From positions 292,414,590 to 292,478,589 of the forward strand of contig NC_089492.1 of assembly GCF_036850765.1 (NCBI RefSeq): a stretch of DNA of 64,000 nt. Direction: 5' to 3'. The notes under the pieces were generated by a model, which saw nothing but the letters and a program-made list of their open reading frames with translations, ran no database searches and had not been told where the DNA came from. Positions within the stretch are counted from its first letter, which is position 1. Every line of letters starts with the position of its first letter. The position numbers were made by a program, and so were the translations under genes. Shown here one piece after another: positions 56,367-64,000 of the stretch. This DNA is from Saccopteryx bilineata (taxonomy: Eukaryota > Chordata > Mammalia > Chiroptera > Emballonuridae).

Positions 56367-56607
56367 CAGCTCACAAAAATTAGGGGATATTTTACAATGA
56401 AGATGAAGCGATAAAAGAAGCATTTGATATTTTTTTATTAAACAAGAACATCAGAAAAGCAAATGACAAGTCAAAGAAACTTGTTTTGATTAAGCAAATG
56501 AGATGCAAAACCAACTTTTATTTCATTGGTGAAAATGCACTGTACAAAAGGCTGAAAGTACAGGAGTATCTGCACGTTCCCTGATAACCTAGTTTTTGTG
56601 AGCAGAG
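56367..56607. mobile_element. TA-flanked MITE, 241-bp copy
   Basis: The left end is CAGCTCACAAAAATTAGGGG and the right end, reversed, is CTCTGCTCACAAAAACTAGG. TA dinucleotides flank it at 56365-56366 and 56608-56609. The inside is AT-rich with no transposase seen. The TA target suggests the Tc1/mariner superfamily. Confidence 0.75.
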
Positions 56608-57959
56608 TACTTTCCAGAGCTTGTAGGTGTTTGTGGGGGCAGATTGCCCCTGTGGAGAGCACCCACTGCCCTCTTCCCGGGAGCCTGCCTCAACTCCCGG
56701 CCTGTCCTTAACTCTGGGATTCTGACATGCACACTTTGTGACCCACTCTATTTATAGCAGTGATGGGCTTGAAAAGACGCGTTTTGGTGTTCATCAGGCT
56801 CATTGTCAGATTCACTATATTGACTTCCATTTTTAATTAAAGGCTTTTGGATTTTTTAACACTTTTTTGAAATAGAAGTGGTTATTAGAGGGAATAGTTT
56901 AGCAATTTGTTTTCACATATCATGAAATTTTACTTCTTGAAAGTTGAATGTTATTTTTTTAAACATTTGGCTTCATAAGAGTGTGACTTTCTTCAGATAT
57001 GTTACATAATTTTTAGCTTCATATCAATAAAGGATAACATTTTATAAAATAATCTCACTTTAGTCAGGGGATAAAGAAAGGTGTGAACAGTTAGTGTAGG
57101 TTCAGCAGATTTCCTTTTAGACATCTGTTTGGTTAGTTTTCATTACTTATGCTATTGTCCCTTCAGCAGGCAGAGTGGGAAGTTGACAATTCTTTGTTAA
57201 GCCATGGTTGGGAAACTTCCTTGCACAATCTTAGAAACTTAGTTGCACAGAAAAGTCGTCTGAGCTCAAATTCTCAACAGGCCTCTGTATCCTGTGTCCA
57301 TCCAGTAGTAGGGAGGTGGGGGTCATCTGCAGTCAACTTCAGAAACAGCCTCCTGATTATCAGCTGTATGTTGCTGTTTACATGAAATAGGCCCGTATGG
57401 AACAAATAGAAGCTTCTTCTCTAGGGTCAACTACTTGGGCTTTAGAAACCCTTCAATAGGACAGGCAGAGCTTTCAGACCACTACAGTCAAGGGAGCTGG
57501 GATCTTGCTGGTAGAGGGTCTTGCCTTCAATTTGTTGAAAACAAACAAACAAACAAAATGCAACATCTGTAAAGCACAGTGAAGCCAAGCCCCATAAATT
57601 GAGGTCTGCCTGTATGCAGAGAGAACATCAGATGTTCCCTGTTTTGCTGTTTTGCCTTTAAGAGTCTATCTTACAGAATAAAGGTTACCCTCTGGAAATG
57701 ATTAATGAAATAAATTCACAGTGAATGAGATGGGACATTTATTATTATTATAAATGTATTTCATTTGTAATAAAACTGTCTGAGTGTTTTGGTGAAAATA
57801 ATAATTCAAAGGCATTAGATTTTTGAGAAATTAGTAATTCCCCCAAAACTCATTTCTGACAAGATTATTGACAAGGCCCATCCTCAGAGATTATTTTCAA
57901 AGCAGATCCCTGTGGGTTAATGAAGAAGACTGACATTTGTTCCTAGAGGTTCCTTTTCT
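56608..57959. other. Intronic sequence, nothing recognised
   Basis: AT-rich in its first half. It contains a short (AAAC)n at 57541-57557. No exon or repeat end. Confidence 0.5.
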
Positions 57960-58037
57960 TTTTTAAAAAATTTACTGATTTGAAAGAGAGAAACATGGAT
58001 TTGTTGTTCCACTTATTTATACATTCCTTGGCTGATT

Positions 58038-58403
58038 TTTTTTTTTTTTTTTCTGGAGCTAGAAACGGGGAGAGACAGACAGACTCCTGCATGCACCCGA
58101 CCGGGATACACCTGGCACGCCCACCAGGGGGCGACGCTCTGCCCCTCCGGGGCGTCGCTCTGTTGCGACCAGAACCACTCTAGCGCCTGGGGCAGAGGCC
58201 AAGGAGCCATCCCCAGCGCCCGGGCCATCTTTGCTCCAATGGAGCCTCGGCTGCGGGAGGGGAAGAGAGAGACAGAGAGGAAGGAGAGGGGGAAGGGGGA
58301 AGAAGCAGATGGGCGCTTCTCCTGTGTGCCCTGGCTGGGAATAGAACCCGGGACTTCTGCATGCCAGGCCGACGCTCTACCACTGAGCCAACTGGCCAGG
58401 GCT
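58038..58403 (-). mobile_element. Type A SINE nested in type E SINE
   Basis: A minus-strand copy with the short TSD GCTGATT at 58031-58037 and 58404-58410. It carries a strong CTCF-like core at 58121-58135. Confidence 0.92.
58121..58135 (+). promoter_or_regulatory. CTCF-like core motif in type A SINE
   Basis: CCACCAGGGGGCGAC matches 14 of the 15 core positions, the best match in the window. Confidence 0.38.
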
Positions 58404-58667
58404 GCTGATTCTTTTTTTGCAACATTAGCATATCAGGACGATTCTCTAGCCAACTGAGCTACCTGGCCAGGACTTGGAGGATTCTTCTTTCCTAAACCTC
58501 ATGTCCCATTGGAGACACACTAATCTTCTCTCAGACCATTCTGATCAGGATGGTCCAGACACATAAACAATTAGATCAAGAATTTAGCCAGAGCTGGGAG
58601 GTGAACACACAATGCAGCATACAGATGATGCATTATAGAAGTATACACATGAAACCTATATAATTTT

Positions 58668-59026
58668 TTTTTCCCCGAAGCTGAAAACGGGGAGGCAGTC
58701 AGACAGACTCCCGCATGTGCCCGACCAGGATCCACCCTGCGTGCCCACCAGGGGGCGATGCTCTGCCCATCTGGGGCGTTGTTCTGCTGCAACCAGAGCC
58801 ATTCTAGCGCCTGAGGCAGAGGCCATGGAGCTATCCCCAGCGCCTGGGCCAACCCTGCTCCAATGGAGCCTTGGCTGCAGGAGGGGAAGAGAGAGACAGA
58901 GAGGAAAGAGGGGGGAGGGGTGGAGAAGCAGATGGGCGCCTCTCCTGTGTGCCCTGGCCGGGAATCGAACCCGGGACTCCTGCATGCCAGGCCGACGCCC
59001 TACTACTGAGCCAACTGGCCAGGGCC
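58668..59026 (-). mobile_element. Type A SINE
   Basis: A minus-strand copy with the perfect 17-bp TSD GAAACCTATATAATTTT at 58651-58667 and 59027-59043. It carries a CTCF-like core at 58745-58759. Confidence 0.96.
58745..58759 (+). promoter_or_regulatory. CTCF-like core motif in type A SINE
   Basis: CCACCAGGGGGCGAT, 620 bp from the motif at 58121 and in the same orientation. Confidence 0.33.
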
Positions 59027-59079
59027 GAAACCTATATAATTTTATCACCCTAATAAATTCAGTTAAAAAAAGAAAAAGA

Positions 59080-59409
59080 GCCTGACTAGGCGGTGGCGCA
59101 GTGGATAGAGCATCGGACTGGGATGCGGAAGGACCCAGGTTCGGGACCCCGAGGTCGCCAGCTTGAGCATGGGCTCATCTGGTTTGAGCAAAAGCTCACC
59201 AGCTTGGACCCAAGGTCACTGGCTCAAGCAAGAGGTTACTTGGTCTGGTGAAGGCCCGCGGTCAAGGCACATATGAGAAAGCAATCAATGAACAACTAAG
59301 GTGTTGCAATCAAAAACTGATGATTGATGCTTCTCATCTCTCTTTGTTCCTGTCTGTCCCTATCTATCCCTCTCTCTGACTCTCTGTCTCTGTAAAAAAA
59401 AAAAAAAAA
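59080..59409 (+). mobile_element. Type B SINE
   Basis: The head GCCTGACTAGGCGGTGGC is at 59080. It is full length with a poly-A tail ending near 59409. Confidence 0.93.
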
Positions 59410-60021
59410 GATTTAGCTCGAGGTTGCCCAGTACAGTAAGGTATAGTTGCTCAGTGATGGCCTTTCAGTCCTGCTGTGAGGGTCCAGCCTCATCCTCAAG
59501 GGTAGTTTATTCATATATTGAGAGGCTGAATATTTTTATATGCATCTAAAAAAAACCCACAGTGGCTCAGACCCAATGCCTATTAATTGCCTTTTTTTCT
59601 GGGTGTGAATGGAAAGATGTCTCCCTGTAATTCTGTTCCAGGAGTTAAAACGGGGCTGCTCTTGGCACCCTGTTCTTTGGCAATTGGTTAAAAGTGACAT
59701 CTCATTTAGGCTTTTTATGATCACAGTCTGGGAAGCTCAGATCTTACTGCTCACCCCATAATCTCACAGTAGGGTTGCCTACACCTGGCTGAGCACAGGC
59801 CCACGACTCACACACACACACCTGGTGGGTGTGCATGCTTGCCTTTGACTTCCCCCAGGGAGCTCCCTGAACTGTCTTTCCATCTTGCCAGCTTACTAGC
59901 TTAGCAGCCCCAGTGGAGAAAGAACCCCTTTCCTAGGGTTGCCATGAATCTTGCCTGTGCCTGCACTTGGCCACAGTGGCCAGCTGCCTGGCTTGTGATT
60001 GTCCCACTTGGGACTGTAGAC

Positions 60022-60892
60022 CAGGGATCCCCAAACTACAGCCCACAGGCCACATGCAGCCCCCTGAGGCCATTTATCCGGCCCCCGCTGCACTTCCGGA
60101 AGGGACACCTCTTTCATTGGTGGTCAGTGGTATGTGGCGGCACTGCAAAGTGTGGCGCCCCTCACGTACAGTACTACTTCCGGTGACGCAGGATGGACGC
60201 ATCACAGCTCGGGAAGCGCTGTCATATCACTTGGTACGGCTAGCAGTGACAAATATGGAACCGAACATTGACCATCTCATTAGCCAAAAGCAGGTCCATA
60301 GTTCCCATTGAAATACTTGTCAGTTTGTTGATTTAAATTTACTTGTTCTTGGCCCTGGCTGGTTGGCTCAGTGGTAGAGTGTCGGCCTGGCGTGCAGGAG
60401 TCCCAGGTTCAATTCCCGGCCAGGGCACACAGGAGAAGTGCCCATCTGCTTCTCCACCCCTCCCCCTCTCCTTCCTCTCTGTCCCTCTCTTCCCCTCCCA
60501 CAGCCAAGGCTCCACTGGAGCAGGGTTGGCCTGGTGCTGCTCTGCCTCAGGCACTAGAATGGCTCTAGTTGCAGCAGAGCAACGCCCCAGATGGGCAGAG
60601 CATCGCCCCTTGGTGGGTGTGCCGGGTGGATCCTGGTCGGGCGCATGCGGGAGTCTGTCTGACTGCCTCCCCATTTCCAGCTTCAGAAAAAATACGAAAA
60701 AAGGAAAAAAAAAGGAAAAGAAATTTACTTGTTCTTTATTTTAAATATTGTATTTGTTCTCGTTGTCTTTTTTTACTTTAAGATATGTGCAGTGTGCATA
60801 GGGATTTGTTCATAGTTTTTTTTTTAGTCCGGCCCTCCAACGGTCTGAGGACAGTGAACTGGCCCCCTGTGTAAAAGGTTTGGGGACCTCTG
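60022..60892 (-). mobile_element. Non-autonomous hAT copy 3, split by a type A SINE
   Basis: A perfect 8-bp TSD, CTGTAGAC, is at 60014-60021 and 60893-60900. Subtracting the SINE at 60351-60720 and its 16-bp duplication leaves 485 bp, matching the 488-bp copy at 12982. This agreement supports the boundaries of both elements. Confidence 0.93.
60351..60720 (+). mobile_element. Type A SINE inside hAT copy 3
   Basis: The head GGCCCTGGCTGGTTGGCTC starts at 60351. The 16-bp TSD AAATTTACTTGTTCTT is at 60335-60350 and 60721-60736, within the AT-rich half of the hAT element. The internal guanine-rich unit is shortened near 60535 compared with other copies. Confidence 0.95.
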
Positions 60893-60900
60893 CTGTAGAC

Positions 60901-62435
60901 CCTCCTGGAGGGCGATGGCAAACTCTGCTGAGTCCTGAGATGTGATTCTCTTCCCAGCGGAGTCCAGCTTTGGTTATAACAATTGTCAGTTTGTCTCTCT
61001 TTGGGTGTTGTAGGTCTCCTTTCTCCTAAGAAAACTCTTGGCATTGCCTCACTTGCAGAAGATTGTGCTCTCAGGAGCTGTGCTATCAGGCGGTATCTGA
61101 CCTCTGGCTCTATGCACCTTCGTGTAGGCAGGTGCCTCTCCAGCTCCAGGCTGAACCTGTGCTTCTTCCCCCTGGGAGGGATGCTCAGCAGTGTCTGCAT
61201 GTCCTACCATGGCCGAGCCTGTGTCTCGCAGGGGCTGCACGGACCCTGCTGAGGGCATAGACCTGGCAAAAAAGCAGCATGTGTGTGTGCTGTAGCACTT
61301 CAGGAAAACAACTTGAAACTGTGTTCTTTTGTGTTTTTAACCTGTGTCTCACCCAGAGCTGCAATGTTATTTTTATGGAGTTAGACAGAGTTTTGTCATT
61401 TGGAGTGCTAATCTGTCCCTGTTGTGGGACATTTAGGCAGTTTCTGGTTAATTACTAGCATAAGCATTAGTCTTTTGGATAAGTGGTTTCTCCAGCTGTA
61501 ACCATTTTCTGGGGATATGTTACCTAGCTGTGGTGATTGATCCTTGGGCTGCACGTGGTCACGCTTCTGTTCACACGGGTCGTCTGGGTTGCGCTCCCTG
61601 GGTCACAGCGAGGCCACGTGAAGAAGTGCATCTGCTTCTTGGCACCAGACTCCCACCTGGCGACATGCTGTGTCAGAGGCCACCCCCTCAGTCGGGCATC
61701 TCAGTTGACAGCACCTCACCTCCCGTGTGGTTCTTGACCCCAGCCTCCTTTCTTCCCTTGTCTTACCTCCAGCCACCTCCTCTCTCTCTGGACAGTTGTA
61801 GCCTCATCGGGGCGCTCGGCTCTCCCCCAGCGCACCCCTCCCCTCCACCATGGTGTCTGTAAGGCAGGCAGCCATGCAGTCATGCCCAGCACCTCCAGGC
61901 CTCTGTCAGCGTGTCTCCTGTCCCTCTTCAGGTTCCTGAAAGGCAGCAGCACTGCTAGGCCAGCCACTGGGTAGCACAGGCCCTGTACCTGGGGAGGGGC
62001 TACCTCCTTTTGAGATCACGTCACACACGTACACACCATGCCTCACCCCTCTCCTCAGAACATATTTCTTCTTCAGTAATCACAAAGGTGCTACCTGCCA
62101 CCATTTATTGAAAACTTGGTGAGCACACAGACAGCTGTTTCTCCAACAGTGTTTTGGAGCTATTTCCAGTTCACATGGCCAACCGGAGGCCTCAGAACCA
62201 ACAGCAGTGTCACTGCTGGGGAGTCTCCACACTGAGAACTCAGCCTTTAATTCTTACTCCACAGCTTGCTGCCACTCGCAGGTCCTGTGCAGCTCCACAC
62301 AGCTGAGCATGGAGCGCCTGGCCTCACGTGGGACACTGGGGGCCTCAGCAGGACCTGCTGGGCTCCTATCACAGTGCTCTTCAACATGATGTTCAGTACT
62401 GGTTTGGTCACCTAGTTAAAAAGTTGGTTTCTACT
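60901..62435. other. Intronic sequence, nothing recognised
   Basis: GC-richer than its surroundings (61530-61980), with open frames on both strands but no family motif. Confidence 0.5.
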
Positions 62436-62751
62436 TTTTCTCTTTTTTTTTCCTTTTCCTTTTCCTGTAGCAGAGACAGAGTCAGAGCAAGGGACAGATA
62501 GGGACAGACAGGAGGGGAGAGAGATGAGAAACACCAACTCTCCGTTGCGGTTCCCCAGCTGTTCATTGATTGATTTCTCATATGTGCCCTACCAAGGGGT
62601 GACAGCAGACCGAGTGACCCCTTGGCTCAAGCCAGCAACCTTGGGCTCAAGCTGGTGAGCCCACGCTCAAGCTGGCGATCTCGGGGTCTTGAACCTGGGT
62701 CCTCCACATCCCAGTCCGATGCTCTATCCACTGCGCTACCACCTGGTCAGG
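62436..62751 (-). mobile_element. Type B SINE
   Basis: A minus-strand copy with CAGAGACAGAGTCAGAGC on the tail side and a head ending CTACCACCTGGTCAGGC. Confidence 0.92.
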
Positions 62752-62764
62752 CTCTTTCCCTTTT

Positions 62765-62934
62765 CTAATTGATTTTCGAGAGGAGGAAGAGAGAGAAAAG
62801 AGAGTGAGAAACGTTGCTCCATTTAGTTATGCATTCATTAGTCGCTTCCCATATATGTACCCTGACTAGGGATTGAACCCGCTACCTTAGTGTCTCAGGA
62901 CGACTAAGCTCTGACTGAGCTAACCAGGCATGGC
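62765..62934 (-). mobile_element. Type E SINE
   Basis: A minus-strand Ves-like copy with TCTAATTGATTTTCGAGAGG, GTACCCTGACTAGGGATTG, and a head ending CTAACCAGGCATGGCC. Confidence 0.85.
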
Positions 62935-64000
62935 CTCCCTTTTTCTTTCTAGGGGATAAAATACTTTTGTGAAAAATATAATAACTGCCTGGTTGTTTTT
63001 CTCCCCCCGCCTCCTTAATGTACAGAATACAAAAAGGATCCAAGATGTGTTAGAACATTTGAGCCAGCAACCCTGACCCTGTTTAATTAAAATAAATGTA
63101 TTTGTGTGTTTATTTTGAAAGCTCAAACTACAGAAAGTTAGTGCTGAAGGCCACCATCCTCCACCCTCCCTTTCCCTTGAGGACAGCCCTGTTGGTACAA
63201 TTATCAGTCTCTTAGGGTCCTTGCCAGGCAAGGGGCTATGGCGCCCAGGCCCCACTCTGCAGCATGCCTGCTGCATGGCTCCCTTCACCTTCATAGGACT
63301 TGAAGTCGGAGCATTTGTAATTTCCAGATCCAGCCAGCATTTGGAAATTTGGTCATTGTCCACGGCCTTCCCAATTGCACCAGTTGGCTGCTGGCACATG
63401 CTGGTGTCTGAGGCCCTAAAGAGCCCAGATCATTTCCCAGTATTTGAGCCGTGCTTGTACCACTGGGTCCTGGTTTGTGGGCTCTGCCTGGCTGGCCCGT
63501 GACCTGCACAAGCTGGGACAGAGGTGATCTTTGTGGTCTGATTGCTGCATGCAATTAACCCAGGAGCCCTGAGGCGCTGTGTGGGCGTCCCCACAGGTCT
63601 GCGGCCTCTCCTGTGCTCACAGGGCACACAGGCCACATGCTGATGATGATGGAGGGTGAGGTCATTGACCTGACGGGCACCTGACAGGATGGGGCTGGGC
63701 TCCCAGGGCTGGTTCCAGAGGGAGGCATGGGTAAACTGCCGTGAGCAGGGGTCAGAATGCCAGGAGGTGATGCTGTCCTTGGAGATGAGCTTACTGGTGG
63801 TACATGGGGTACAGAGCAGGTGGGGTGAATGGTGGCAGTTACAAGGGCCACTTCCCACGAGAACTGCAGCTCTCCGTCTCTGCTGCTGAGACAGGGCAGC
63901 CACAAGTGCAGACTGCTGGGCTAGGCTTGCTCACCTTGCACCCCTGGTTCTCAGGACCACGTATGTGAGCACACAGCAGAGACCCTGGTCACAGCTAATT
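62935..64000. other. Intronic sequence to window end
   Basis: GC-rich after 63200. Long open frames on both strands (157 codons at 63903-63430 minus) look like composition effects, and no conserved motif is visible. Confidence 0.5.

Larger units (their letters stand above)
57960..58472 (-). mobile_element. Type E SINE split by a type A SINE
   Basis: The left part carries GAGAAACATGGATTTGTTG and CATTCCTTGGCTGATT. The right part has a decayed head ending ACCTGGCCAGGAC. They are separated by the type A copy at 58038. Confidence 0.85.

Noticed and set aside
63430..63903. 157-codon minus-strand frame near the window end
   Set aside because: It overlaps another long frame on the same strand in a different phase, in GC-rich sequence. 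No motif is recognised.

Overview
This is a mammalian nuclear window and almost certainly a bat. It is packed with tRNA-derived SINEs whose heads look like the Ves and Rhin families of Chiroptera. The mix suggests a horseshoe-bat-like lineage (Rhinolophidae/Hipposideridae); the order is well supported, the family is my inference. There is no prokaryotic operon, CRISPR array, rRNA gene or intact viral gene.

One host gene is recognisable: the 5' half of GNB1 (G-protein subunit beta-1) on the + strand. A probable 49-bp 5'UTR exon lies at 26891-26939. The start-codon exon is at 37750-37850, and coding exons follow at 42164-42202, 43658-43764, 49986-50049 and 51559-51721. Together they encode residues 1-143 plus the first base of codon 144. 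The remaining WD40 blades lie beyond the right edge. Bases 1-26890 are probably GNB1 intron 1, and 51722-64000 is the start of the next intron.

The rest is intron sequence filled with mobile elements. SINE labels used here: type A, about 370 bp, head GGCCCTGGCCGGTTGGCTC; type B, about 340 bp, head GCCTGACCAGGCGGTGG; type C, about 190 bp, head GCCTGACCTGTGGTGGC; type E, about 160 bp, an older Ves-like SINE. Many copies keep perfect 9-17 bp target-site duplications (TSDs). DNA transposons are unusually plentiful: a nearly full-length hAT with transposase (7147-11032, split by three SINEs), three copies of a non-autonomous hAT (12982, 20846, 60022), a 341-bp hAT MITE inside a SINE (5008), a mariner-like element with inverted repeats of about 105 bp (27750), two copies of a small TA-flanked MITE (6241, 56367), and old Tigger and MER-type remnants. 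L1, L2 and MIR fragments make up the older layer.

The most interesting signals are: type A SINEs carrying near-consensus CTCF core motifs, a short upstream ORF in the putative GNB1 UTR exon, a 102-bp near-identical direct repeat flanking the GNB1 start exon, and a nested insertion record that orders the transposon waves.
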